DNA of 13,914 nt from Oscillospiraceae bacterium (GTDB taxonomy: Bacteria > Bacillota > Clostridia > Oscillospirales > Oscillospiraceae), in NCBI GenBank assembly GCA_016287555.1, contig JAEFAK010000025.1, forward strand, positions 1 through 13,914. The letters are read 5' to 3'. Each line of letters begins with the position of its first letter. Positions within the stretch are counted from its first letter, which is position 1. Position numbers and translations under genes: made by a program. This document shows positions 1-6,852 of this stretch, one piece after another. The notes beneath the pieces were generated by a model. The model saw only the letters and a list, made by a program, of their open reading frames with translations, did no database searches and was not told where the DNA came from.

Positions 1-480
1 GCTTCCGTCCGGAGCGATGATCGTGCGGGAGTAGGCTCCGAAGACGTCTGGTTCGGCGAGCCCGTCCGGGTCGCCGCGGTAGAGGACGATGAAATCATCG
101 AACATGTTCAGGCGGGCGTAAACGGGGTCTGTGACGACCTCCCCCCTGGCGGTCACAATTCCGTAGAGCGGGATCGTCGGCAAGACCGAGTACATAATGT
201 CAATAGACGCATACTTGCCGACATAGGGCAGCAGCACGCCGTAATCGTCCCTCGCACGGAACGGTCCTTCGCCGCAGTATCCCGCATGAAGGGTATAGAC
301 GGGCGTCGCCGCCTCGTAGGGCTCCAGCTTCGACCAGTCCGTCCAGACGGGGGAGAAAGGCTCGGCGGAGGGAGTCGGCGTTGGAGCGGGCGTCGGCGTC
401 GGGGCAGGCTGCGGCGAAGCTCCGCAGCTGGAAAGCATCAGCAAAGCCAGCAACGCGAGCGCCGCTATGAGCCTTTTCAT
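1..480 (-). CDS. Lipoprotein with WG-like repeat, C-terminus outside the window (partial)
   Basis: The frame is open from an ATG at 480-478 to the window edge, giving 160 visible residues. It opens with a lipoprotein signal peptide: charged MKR, a Leu/Ala-rich core, and lipobox LSSC with Cys19 as the lipidation site. A Pro/Thr linker (about residues 24-38, repeated P-T-P-A-P) follows, so the folded part probably sits outside the membrane on a tether. Around residues 105-120 the text YGIVTARGEVVTDPVY resembles a WG/KWG repeat unit (hydrophobic, G, x-G-x-x-V, D-P-x-Y). I infer a beta-rich surface protein of unknown ligand. The start codon overlaps the stop of the upstream PstS-like gene (ATGA), with an AGGGA just upstream inside that gene, so the two are probably translationally coupled. 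No enzyme motif is visible. The repeat assignment is tentative; the lipoprotein call is firm. Confidence 0.8.
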   Translation of the reverse strand, partial: MKRLIAALALLALLMLSSCGASPQPAPTPTPAPTPTPSAEPFSPVWTDWSKLEPYEAATPVYTLHAGYCGEGPFRARDDYGVLLPYVGKYASIDIMYSVLPTIPLYGIVTARGEVVTDPVYARLNMFDDFIVLYRGDPDGLAEPDVFGAYSRTIIAPDGS

Positions 481-1415
481 CCCACGTCCCTGATGCTGAC
501 GTAGCCCTCGTGGGCGACGAGCCTTTGCCCCTCGTCGCTGAGGATCCAGTCATAGAGTATCTTCGCCGGGTCGTCGTCGGGCAGCCCGGCCTTTATAACG
601 ACGTAGGAGTCGTTTATGAAGGGGTATTCGCGCGAGCGTATCGTCTCCGCGCTCGGCTGTACGCCGTCGACGGCGATGATCTTGAGCCCGTCCGCCATCT
701 TCATATCGTGCGCGTAGTAATAGACGGTGTAGCCTATCGCCGCGGCGGAGTCGTTATAGGAGGCGACGACCTTGACAAGGTCGCCCATGGCGCCGGAGAC
801 GTACTCGGCGGGAGCCTCCATGAGCGGGATATCGCCCATGACGAGCTTTTTCATGGCCGTCTGGCTGCCGGCCTCTTCGTTGCGCTGGAAGGGGACTATC
901 TCGACGTCGTCGCCGCCGACCTCCTTCCAGTTGGTTATCTTTCCGCTGTAAATGCCCTGTATCTGCTCCGTCGTGAGGTTATCCACGGGGTTCGACTCAT
1001 TGACGACGAAGACGAGGCCGTCGACCGCGAAGAGGGAGATATCCCATTCAAAGCCGTTTTCCTCCTTCTCGTCGTATATGCCCTGCGGCGGCGCGCCGGA
1101 TATGAGCAGGTCGGCCTGCCCCCACATGAGCTCGCGGTAGGACTGCGTCGTGCGCGAGAAATTGGTAAGGTCCGCGACCTGCTCGCGCGTCTCGCCGAGC
1201 ATGACGCTCGCTATGGCCTGCCCGAGCGGGACCATGGCCGTCGAGCCGTTGAGGCGCGGGAAGTTCTCGCGCGTGAAGCGGAACTGCTCCGGCGTAGGGG
1301 TCGGCGCGGGCGCAGACGTCGGCTCCGCCGTGGGAGCCGGCGCGGGAGTTTTGGCGCAGCCTGCGAGTCCGAGAAGGAGCAGGGCGGCGAGAGCGAATGC
1401 GATGATGCGTTTCAT
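477..1415 (-). CDS. PstS-like phosphate-binding lipoprotein (type 2 periplasmic binding fold)
   Basis: This 312-residue protein has a lipoprotein signal with lipobox LAGC (Cys20) and a Pro/Ala/Thr linker to about residue 44. The binding domain begins near residue 50. The LNGSTAMVPL segment (about 55-64) matches the first anion-binding loop of PstS. NPVDNLTTEQIQGIYSGKIT followed by NW is the characteristic hinge/second-lobe signature, and R-N-E-E-x-G-S-Q-T provides the second anion-binding loop. The family captures phosphate outside the membrane for the PstCAB importer. No permease or ATPase gene adjoins it here, so it may serve a distant transporter or act as a sensor or scavenger. A related oxyanion is also possible. 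The neighbours are a MATE pump 57 bases upstream and a lipoprotein gene overlapping its stop. The start is supported by AAGGAGG eight bases upstream. Confidence 0.88.
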   Translation of the reverse strand: MKRIIAFALAALLLLGLAGCAKTPAPAPTAEPTSAPAPTPTPEQFRFTRENFPRLNGSTAMVPLGQAIASVMLGETREQVADLTNFSRTTQSYRELMWGQADLLISGAPPQGIYDEKEENGFEWDISLFAVDGLVFVVNESNPVDNLTTEQIQGIYSGKITNWKEVGGDDVEIVPFQRNEEAGSQTAMKKLVMGDIPLMEAPAEYVSGAMGDLVKVVASYNDSAAAIGYTVYYYAHDMKMADGLKIIAVDGVQPSAETIRSREYPFINDSYVVIKAGLPDDDPAKILYDWILSDEGQRLVAHEGYVSIRDVG

Positions 1416-1423
1416 TTTGATTG

Positions 1424-1430
1424 CCTCCTT
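1424..1430 (-). promoter_or_regulatory. Ribosome binding site of the PstS-like gene
   Basis: The minus strand reads AAGGAGG, a full anti-16S match, eight bases before the ATG at 1415. It fixes the start of the PstS-like lipoprotein. No convincing promoter or terminator is visible in the 57-base gap to the MATE gene, so the PstS-like gene may be read from the MATE transcript. Confidence 0.8.
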
Positions 1431-1472
1431 GAATGGGTTTGGTATATCATGCTCAAAAGCGGGCGAAAGAAG

Positions 1473-2843
1473 TCAGGCGTCGGGGCGCGTGAGCTTTTTT
1501 ATCCAGCCGTATTTTCTGAAGTGGATGAACGTCGGCAGACACTTGAATATCTGGTCCGACTGCACGACGATGACGACCAGCCAGACCGGCCATTTCCACC
1601 AGAACGCCGCCATGAAAGACAGCGGCGTGACTATCGCCCAGGTGCTGATGAGGTTCATTTTCATCGTGAATTTCCCGTCGCCGCCGCCCATGATCAACCC
1701 GAAGCTGACCGGCATCTGATACGACATGCCGACCATGACGAAGCCCATGATGACGATGAGCGTGTCCGAGAGCTCCATGGCGGAGGGCTCAAGGCTGTAA
1801 AGGCTCAGCAGAGGTCGCCTCAGTGCGACGAGGGCCGCGCCGAGGATTAGCCCTATGGCGACGTCGATTACGGACATCGTCCTCGCCTCGGCCTTGACCT
1901 CGCCGAGGTCGCCCTCGCCTATGGCCTTGCCTATGAGCGCCGCCGAGGTCGAGGAGACGGCCATGACGATGACCTTCAGGTATTGATAGAACGTCGTCGC
2001 GACGGAGTTGGCCGCTATCGCGTCCGCCGAGAGGTGGCCGAGTATCGCCGTCTGTATGGGGACGGAGAAGCCCCAGAGGACTGAGGCGCACATTATCGGG
2101 ATATAGATGCGGATATAGTCGCGGAAGAGGGCCCTGTCGCGCGCGAACGTGCCCTTTCCGAAAAATCTGACCTTCTTCTCGCGGAAAGCGACGTACCAGA
2201 GGACGATGACAAGCTCGACTGCGCGGGCTATGAGCGTTCCTATGGCGGCGCCGGTTATCCCCATGCGCGGGAAGCCGAGCTTTCCGAAGATGAGGACGTA
2301 GTTTATCCCGACGTTGACGACGAGCGAGACGACGGAGATATAAAACGATATCCTGACCGTCCCGACCGAGCGGAGCGCCGCCATGAGCACCTGCGATATC
2401 ATAAAGAGCAGGAAGGTCCATACGATGATCGCGAGGTACTTTTTCCCCTCCGCGATTATGGCGGGGGAGGAGGTGAAGAGGCTCAGCAGCGGGCCGGGGA
2501 TGGCGAGGCAGAGGACGACTATGACGACCGCGACCGCTGCCGAGAGCTTGAGCGTGACGCCGGTCAGCGTTCTGAGCGGCCCGGTGCGCTTCTCGCCCCA
2601 GTACTGCGACGATACGGCGACGAGCGCGTTGCCGAAGCTCAGGGCGAACTGCTGGACGATGAAGAATATCTGGTTGACCGTCGCCGCGCCGGAAAGCGCC
2701 TCCTGGCTGTAGCGCCCGAGCATGACGTTGTCCGCCATGTTGACGGAGTAGGCGACGAGGTTCTGCAGCGCGACTACCGCCATCATGGAGAAAAACGCCT
2801 TGTAAAAGGCTCTGTTTTTTGAGAAAAAGGGCGTCCTGTCCAT
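1473..2843 (-). CDS. MATE family cation/drug antiporter
   Basis: The 456-residue, very hydrophobic protein has about twelve predicted membrane helices, the usual size for the MATE family (DinF/NorM superfamily). Helix 1 carries the family-typical pattern of a polar residue followed by V-N-M-A-D-N-V-M-L-G (about residues 34-43), with Asn/Asp likely to matter in cation coupling. Two related six-helix halves are apparent. The later stretch around G-F-S-V-P-I-Q-T begins the second half and mirrors the first. MATE proteins export cationic drugs, metabolites or dyes in exchange for Na+ or H+. The substrate cannot be read from sequence. The start at 2843 is preceded by GAGGA with five-base spacing. 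An ATG six bases further upstream is in another frame. The gene leads a minus-strand group with two lipoprotein genes. Confidence 0.92.
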   Translation of the reverse strand: MDRTPFFSKNRAFYKAFFSMMAVVALQNLVAYSVNMADNVMLGRYSQEALSGAATVNQIFFIVQQFALSFGNALVAVSSQYWGEKRTGPLRTLTGVTLKLSAAVAVVIVVLCLAIPGPLLSLFTSSPAIIAEGKKYLAIIVWTFLLFMISQVLMAALRSVGTVRISFYISVVSLVVNVGINYVLIFGKLGFPRMGITGAAIGTLIARAVELVIVLWYVAFREKKVRFFGKGTFARDRALFRDYIRIYIPIMCASVLWGFSVPIQTAILGHLSADAIAANSVATTFYQYLKVIVMAVSSTSAALIGKAIGEGDLGEVKAEARTMSVIDVAIGLILGAALVALRRPLLSLYSLEPSAMELSDTLIVIMGFVMVGMSYQMPVSFGLIMGGGDGKFTMKMNLISTWAIVTPLSFMAAFWWKWPVWLVVIVVQSDQIFKCLPTFIHFRKYGWIKKLTRPDA

Positions 2844-2893
2844 TCATGTCCTCGCCGTCGGTGAAATAAGGGGCGAAACGATCCTTCTTATAT

Positions 2894-2922
2894 ATTATCA
2901 CAGAGATCATAATAAAAAAAGG
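2894..2922 (-). promoter_or_regulatory. Possible promoter of the MATE gene
   Basis: The minus strand contains GATAAT (2899-2894) in an AT-rich stretch about 50 bases before the MATE start. The hexamer at the correct distance upstream is poor (CCTTTT) and falls in the U-tract and stem of the preceding gene's terminator. Other AT-rich hexamers nearby could serve instead. A promoter is expected here because a strong terminator separates the MATE gene from its upstream neighbour, but the exact boxes are uncertain. Confidence 0.3.
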
Positions 2923-2950
2923 GCCGCCTGCAGGTCGTGCAGGCGGTCCT
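2914..2950 (-). terminator. Rho-independent terminator of the PNPOx-like gene
   Basis: On the minus strand a 13-pair stem (arms 2950-2938 and 2932-2920, one G-U pair) closes a five-base loop and runs directly into seven U residues (complement of 2914-2920). It lies 21 bases after the stop codon of the small flavin-protein gene. This is a textbook intrinsic terminator and makes that gene a single-gene unit. Confidence 0.93.
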
Positions 2951-2970
2951 TGACGTCATTGGGAAAGGAG

Positions 2971-3372
2971 TCAGACGTCGAACTCCTCCTTGAGCTCCAT
3001 CATGCCGCGGATCTCGGCGTGGCCTCCCTCGAGATAGAACAGGCCCATCTCCCAGCCGTTCTTGTCGTACATGCCCATGAGGTTGGCGTTGGCCTCGCGG
3101 ACAGCCGCGAGAAGGCCCTCGTCCTTGACGACGACGGCTTTGCCGTCATAACGCATGAAGTCCATGCCGTTGACGGCGAGGACCTCGACTCTGGGGTTCG
3201 CGACGAGCTGCTTGAAGACGTTCTTGAAGGTGCCGCAGCCGAAATAAAGCTTGCCGTTGTAGACGATCTTGAAGCCGAAGGGGCGGCCCCTGGGCTGATC
3301 GCCGTCGGTGGTCAGGAAATAGAAAGTCTTGGCCTTGTCGAGAAATTCGACGACTTTTTCGATACCGGACAT
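2971..3372 (-). CDS. Pyridoxamine 5'-phosphate oxidase-like flavin protein (split barrel)
   Basis: This 133-residue protein fits the small PNPOx-like/FMN-binding split-barrel family. The N-terminal helix (I-E-K-V-V-E-F-L-D-K-A) is followed by strands F-Y-F-L-T-T-D and R-G-R-P-F-G-F-K. Next come Y-N-G-K-L-Y-F-G-C-G-T and K-N-V-F-K-Q-L-x-x-N-P-R-V-E, the usual order in the family, where the N-P-x-V-E turn is highly conserved. Relatives bind FMN, F420 or heme. The closest gut forms are often annotated as NimA-like or general stress flavoproteins, usually without a proven substrate. The frame is open upstream to 3654, but ATG 3372 is chosen because AAGGAGG lies eight bases before it and a promoter lies just upstream within the longer frame. 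The gene has its own promoter and terminator, so it is probably monocistronic. Whether it retains oxidase or reductase activity is unknown. Confidence 0.9.
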   Translation of the reverse strand: MSGIEKVVEFLDKAKTFYFLTTDGDQPRGRPFGFKIVYNGKLYFGCGTFKNVFKQLVANPRVEVLAVNGMDFMRYDGKAVVVKDEGLLAAVREANANLMGMYDKNGWEMGLFYLEGGHAEIRGMMELKEEFDV

Positions 3373-3380
3373 TATATGTT

Positions 3381-3387
3381 CCTCCTT
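3381..3387 (-). promoter_or_regulatory. Ribosome binding site deciding the PNPOx-like start
   Basis: AAGGAGG on the minus strand sits eight bases before ATG 3372. It rules out the longer in-frame versions that would begin as far upstream as 3654. Confidence 0.85.
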
Positions 3388-3411
3388 AGTTGATTTATTG
3401 TCTTTAACCGA

Positions 3412-3440
3412 ATTATATAACGCTTTTCCGCCGAGCGCAA
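3412..3440 (-). promoter_or_regulatory. Sigma-A type promoter of the PNPOx-like gene
   Basis: The minus strand has a perfect TATAAT -10 box (3417-3412) and TTGCGC as the -35 box (3440-3435), with a 17-base spacer. It lies about 40 bases before the ATG. The -10 box is strong and the -35 matches the consensus in its first three bases only. Confidence 0.65.
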
Positions 3441-3508
3441 GAGGTTCCTTGCGAAAAGCGCGGGTGTCCCGACAGAGGGAAGGATAGGCGCCGCAGGCAA
3501 ATCCGGGC

Positions 3509-3537
3509 TTGAATTTGAAGTGCCGAAGGAGTATAGT
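3509..3537 (+). promoter_or_regulatory. Sigma-A type promoter of the ligase-ACP-synthase operon
   Basis: TTGAAT (3509-3514), a 17-base spacer and TATAGT (3532-3537) form a good housekeeping-type promoter 92 bases before the ATG of the fusion gene. A second, perfect TATAAT lies at 3551-3556, but the hexamer 17 bases before it (GGAGTA) is poor. It could be an alternative start. Transcription should begin near 3543-3563, leaving a leader of roughly 65-85 bases. The promoter is back to back with that of the PNPOx-like gene, about 70 bases away. Confidence 0.6.
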
Positions 3538-3556
3538 ATAAAAGTCAGAATATAAT

Positions 3557-3628
3557 CGGGGAGAAGTATACGTTCCCCGGCTCAGATAGCCGCTTGAGCG
3601 GAGAAAAAAGATATTGGGGGCTCTTTCA
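3557..3628 (+). other. Structured 5' leader of the fusion gene
   Basis: The leader can fold CGGGGA (3557-3562) onto TCCCCG (3574-3579), and GCTCA (3580-3584) onto TGAGC (3595-3599). The ribosome-binding region is the unusual GGGGG at 3616-3620, eight bases before the ATG. Its complement, the CCCC at 3575-3578, is the same strand used in the first hairpin. An alternative pairing could therefore mask the ribosome site. No known riboswitch class is recognisable. That the leader is regulatory is an inference from base pairing alone. Confidence 0.3.
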
Positions 3629-6600
3629 ATGGCGAAAAACGTATGGCAGAACACTCTTGAAGCACTGAGAAAAGATCCGACCTACTGCGGCATGTTTCAT
3701 ATGATGGAGCAGTTTGCGGACGATACCGCCGCCGAGGTCAGCGACAAGAACGACAACGTCGTCAGCAGGACGTACAGGGAGTATATCGACATGTCCCTTG
3801 CGGCATGCGGCGTGATGGAGAAGAAAAGACCCGCCGGCGACGTCGTCGGCCTTATATACGATACCTGCATGGACTGGCCCGTACTGCTCTGGGGCATCCT
3901 CATGTCCGGGCAGACGCCGCTGCTGCTCAACCCCGCCTCCAGACCGGAGCAGCTCAATTCCATAATGGCCGAGGCCCGCGCGACGAGCTACGTCGCGGCA
4001 AGGCCCGTGGCAGGCAGCCCGCTTGAATTCATCGACGCGGCCGAGGTGCTCGCGGGAGGCGAGCCCGGCGAGGAGAGATGGGGCGAGTACATAGCCCTCT
4101 GCACCTCCGGCACGACCGGCAACAGCCGCATTTTCCTCTATAACGCCCGGACCATAGCCAACCATATCCTCAGCTTCGACGAGGCGAAGAAGATAAATCC
4201 CGATATGCCCTTTATCGAGGGCAAGCCCTGCAAGCTGCTGGCCTTTCTCCCGTTCCACCACGTGTTCGGCTTCTCGGTCGTTTACCTGCTCTACGCCTGC
4301 ACGGGCAAGGTGCTCGTATTCTGCCGCGACAAGGCCGTCCAGACCATTCTCGGGACCTGCTCGAGGCACGGCGTGACGCATCTTTACTGCGTGCCCATCT
4401 TCTTCAACGCGCTCGCGACGGGCATCAGAAAGAAGCTCGACGGCAAAAAGCTCAGTCCGCTCGTCAAGTACGTCATAAAGAAGAAGACCCTCGGGACGAA
4501 GATCCGCTCCATGATAACCGGCGGCGGCCACGTTCCCGCGGAGACGCTGGAGATACTCAACGATATCGGCTATCCGCTCTGCAACGGCTTCGGCATGACC
4601 GAGACGGGCATCATAGCCGTCGAAAAGTCGCTCGATCCCGAGCAGCGCAAAAAGGGCAGCATAGGCGAGCCGTTCTCTTTGACCGAATACAGGATAGGCG
4701 ACGGCACGACCGACGAGGGCGAGCTTTTCATCCGCGGCGGCGCGCTCTACTCCGCCAGCATGATAAACGGCGAGATAGTCCCGAGGGACGAGTCCGCCTG
4801 GTTTGCTACCGGCGACGTCGTCAAGAGGACGCCGGACGGGCTGTTCGTCTGCGGCCGCGTCAAGGACGTCATCATCAACGCCTCGGGCGAGAACATATAT
4901 CCCGACGAGATAGAGGATCTCTATTCCGAGCTGCCCGGCATAGCCAAGTCCTGCCTGCTCGGCGTCAAAAACGGAAGCTACGAGGACGTCGCCATCGTCT
5001 CCCAGCCCGCCGACGGCTATGACGAGAAGGCGTACCTCGATGCGATAAGAAAGATAAACGAGTCCCTGCCCATAGGCGAGAGGGTAACGAGAGCCTACCT
5101 GAGCAGCGCCGAGCTCCCCATTTCCGGGAGCATGAAGGTCATGCGCCAGAAGCTCAAGGCCAGCCTGGCGGACTTTGAGGAGCTGCCCCTCTCCGGCAAG
5201 CTCAGAAAGGCGGAAAAGACGCAGGAGAACGTAAAGGCGGCGGCCGCCGAGCCTGAGATGGACGAGAAGGAACTCAGCGAGATCAAGGCGACCGTGCGCA
5301 ACATCGTCGCCGAGTCGCTCAACTACACCGACGAGGAAAAGGCCGCCATGTCCGATACGGACGCCTTCGTCGAGGACCTCGGCATGGACAGCCTCGATAT
5401 CTCCTGCTGCGTGGCTGAGATAGAGGAAAAGTACGGCGTCGTCATCCTCGATACCGACGCCTCCAGACTTACCGACACCGAGAAGGCCGCTAAGTACATA
5501 TACGCCGTGCTCCACGGCCTCGATACCGGCGCCCCGGCCGAGAGCAAGGCCGCCGAGGGCACAACGAGGATAACCGATTTCGCCGAGTCCCGCGAATACA
5601 AAGAGATAAAAATAAGGATGGCCGCGACCTTCAGAGACGGCTTCAATCCCTATTTCATCCCGCACGACAGCGTAGTGCGCGACGTGTCCACGATCCACGG
5701 AAAGTCCGTCATCAACCTCGGCTCGTATAACTACCTCGGCATGTCCGGCAATCCGGAGACGGAGCAGGCCGCCATCGACGCCATCAGGGAATACGGCACG
5801 TCCGCTTCCGGCGCGCGTCTGCTCGCCGGCGAAAAGACGCTCTATCAGGAGCTCGAGCACGACATAGCCGAATGGAAGCACACCGAGGACGCCATAGTCT
5901 GCACGGGCGGCTGGGCGACCAACGTCGCCTTCGTCAGCTGCTTCGCGCGCGAGGGAGACCTCATCGTCTATGACGCGCTGTCCCACAACTCCCTGACGGA
6001 GGGCATCAGGCTCTCCAATGCCGACAGCAAGGCCTTCGAGCACAACGACCTCGCCCAGCTCGAGAGCATCCTCAGGAAGGTCGAGGGCAAGTACAACAAG
6101 GTCCTCATCATCGTTGAGGGCGTCTACAGCATGGACGGCGACATAGCCCCCATCCCCGAGTTCGTCAGGCTCAAGAAGCAGTATAAGTGCTTCCTCATGG
6201 TCGACGAGGCCCATTCCGGCGGCGTCATAGGCGACAATGCCGGCGGCTGCGACGACTATTTCCACCTCGATCCCGACGATATCGACATCAAGTACGGCAC
6301 GCTTTCCAAGGCGCTCGGCACCTGCGGCGGGTACGTCGCCGCGAAGAAGGAGATCATCGAGTACCTCAAATACAGCATGAACGGCTTCGTGTTCACGGCC
6401 GGCATCGCGCCTCCGCTGGCTGCGGCCTGCAAGAAGGCGATAGAGATCATCCGCCGCGACAACAGCGCCGTCACCAAGCTGCATGAGAACATAGCCTATT
6501 TCGTCAGGCGCGCCAAGGAGTGCGGCATGAATACCTGCCTCGCCGGCGAGAGCGCCATCGTGCCCATCATGATAGGCTCCGACGCGGACGCCGCCAAGCT

Positions 6601-6775
6601 CTCCGCGAAGCTCCTTGAAAAGGGCGTCTTCGTGCCCCCCGCCATGTATCCCGCCGTCCCCATGGGCGAGAGCAGGCTGCGCTTCACCATTTCCTCCACC
6701 CACAGCATCGAGCAGCTCGAGACGGCCGTCTCCGAGCTTGAAAAGCTCATGCGCGAGGAAGGCCTCCTCAAGTGA
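3629..6775 (+). CDS. Acyl-adenylate ligase / acyl carrier protein / alpha-oxoamine synthase fusion
   Basis: This 1048-residue protein joins three enzyme units. Residues 1 to about 510 are an ANL-family acyl ligase: phosphate loop TSGTTGNS (159-166), PFHHVFGF, GFGMTETG (320-327), ATGD with Asp396, hinge GRVKDVIINASGEN (from 409), and catalytic Lys503. Residues about 545-628 are an acyl carrier domain with phosphopantetheine Ser588 in GMDSLD. Residues about 650-1048 are a PLP-dependent alpha-oxoamine synthase: PLP-stacking His786 (ALSHNSL), Asp859 and His862 (DEAHSGG), and Schiff-base Lys894 (TLSKALG). Flexible Ala/Glu/Lys-rich linkers separate the units. The expected reaction activates an acid with ATP, loads it on the carrier, and condenses it with an amino acid with loss of CO2, giving an alpha-aminoketone, as serine palmitoyltransferase does. 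Chain length and amino acid are unknown. ATG 3629 is preferred over an in-frame TTG at 3614. Cytoplasmic; no signal or membrane helix. Followed by a glycyl radical enzyme gene. Confidence 0.93.
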   Translation: MAKNVWQNTLEALRKDPTYCGMFHMMEQFADDTAAEVSDKNDNVVSRTYREYIDMSLAACGVMEKKRPAGDVVGLIYDTCMDWPVLLWGILMSGQTPLLLNPASRPEQLNSIMAEARATSYVAARPVAGSPLEFIDAAEVLAGGEPGEERWGEYIALCTSGTTGNSRIFLYNARTIANHILSFDEAKKINPDMPFIEGKPCKLLAFLPFHHVFGFSVVYLLYACTGKVLVFCRDKAVQTILGTCSRHGVTHLYCVPIFFNALATGIRKKLDGKKLSPLVKYVIKKKTLGTKIRSMITGGGHVPAETLEILNDIGYPLCNGFGMTETGIIAVEKSLDPEQRKKGSIGEPFSLTEYRIGDGTTDEGELFIRGGALYSASMINGEIVPRDESAWFATGDVVKRTPDGLFVCGRVKDVIINASGENIYPDEIEDLYSELPGIAKSCLLGVKNGSYEDVAIVSQPADGYDEKAYLDAIRKINESLPIGERVTRAYLSSAELPISGSMKVMRQKLKASLADFEELPLSGKLRKAEKTQENVKAAAAEPEMDEKELSEIKATVRNIVAESLNYTDEEKAAMSDTDAFVEDLGMDSLDISCCVAEIEEKYGVVILDTDASRLTDTEKAAKYIYAVLHGLDTGAPAESKAAEGTTRITDFAESREYKEIKIRMAATFRDGFNPYFIPHDSVVRDVSTIHGKSVINLGSYNYLGMSGNPETEQAAIDAIREYGTSASGARLLAGEKTLYQELEHDIAEWKHTEDAIVCTGGWATNVAFVSCFAREGDLIVYDALSHNSLTEGIRLSNADSKAFEHNDLAQLESILRKVEGKYNKVLIIVEGVYSMDGDIAPIPEFVRLKKQYKCFLMVDEAHSGGVIGDNAGGCDDYFHLDPDDIDIKYGTLSKALGTCGGYVAAKKEIIEYLKYSMNGFVFTAGIAPPLAAACKKAIEIIRRDNSAVTKLHENIAYFVRRAKECGMNTCLAGESAIVPIMIGSDADAAKLSAKLLEKGVFVPPAMYPAVPMGESRLRFTISSTHSIEQLETAVSELEKLMREEGLLK

Positions 6776-6781
6776 TCATCG

Positions 6782-6816
6782 AAGCTCCCGCCCGCAGCCT
6801 CTGCGGACGGGAGCTT
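6782..6816 (+). terminator. Intercistronic hairpin, possible partial terminator
   Basis: A 9-pair stem (6782-6790 with 6808-6816) continues, after one C/A mismatch, into a 6-pair stem (6792-6797 with 6801-6806) and a three-base loop. It starts seven bases after the fusion gene's stop. The downstream sequence (GCGCTTATATG) lacks a U-tract. It is therefore more likely to attenuate transcription or protect the upstream mRNA end than to stop transcription fully. Confidence 0.6.
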
Positions 6817-6852
6817 GCGCTTATATGACCAAAACCGGAAAGGAGCACGCAC

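Noticed and set aside
510..1850. 446-codon plus-strand frame across the PstS-like gene and the end of the MATE gene
   Set aside because: Its Arg/Asp/Leu-rich text has no motifs and crosses two well-supported minus-strand genes and their intergenic gap.
1789..2910. 373-codon minus-strand frame overlapping the MATE gene in another register
   Set aside because: Its product is Arg/His/Pro-rich with no hydrophobic segments. The MATE frame has clear membrane helices and its own ribosome site.
3626..6703. Very long open frame (over 1000 codons) on the minus strand opposite the fusion gene
   Set aside because: Its translation lacks any recognisable motif, is rich in Gly/Leu/Val/Ala/Glu/Asp runs typical of antisense reading of GC-rich codons, and has no ribosome site. 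The plus-strand protein has complete catalytic motifs throughout.
3629..6775. Reading the fusion as a nonribosomal peptide synthetase module
   Set aside because: There is an adenylating domain and a carrier domain but no condensation domain. The C-terminal unit is a complete alpha-oxoamine synthase, and the ligase motifs fit acyl activation.
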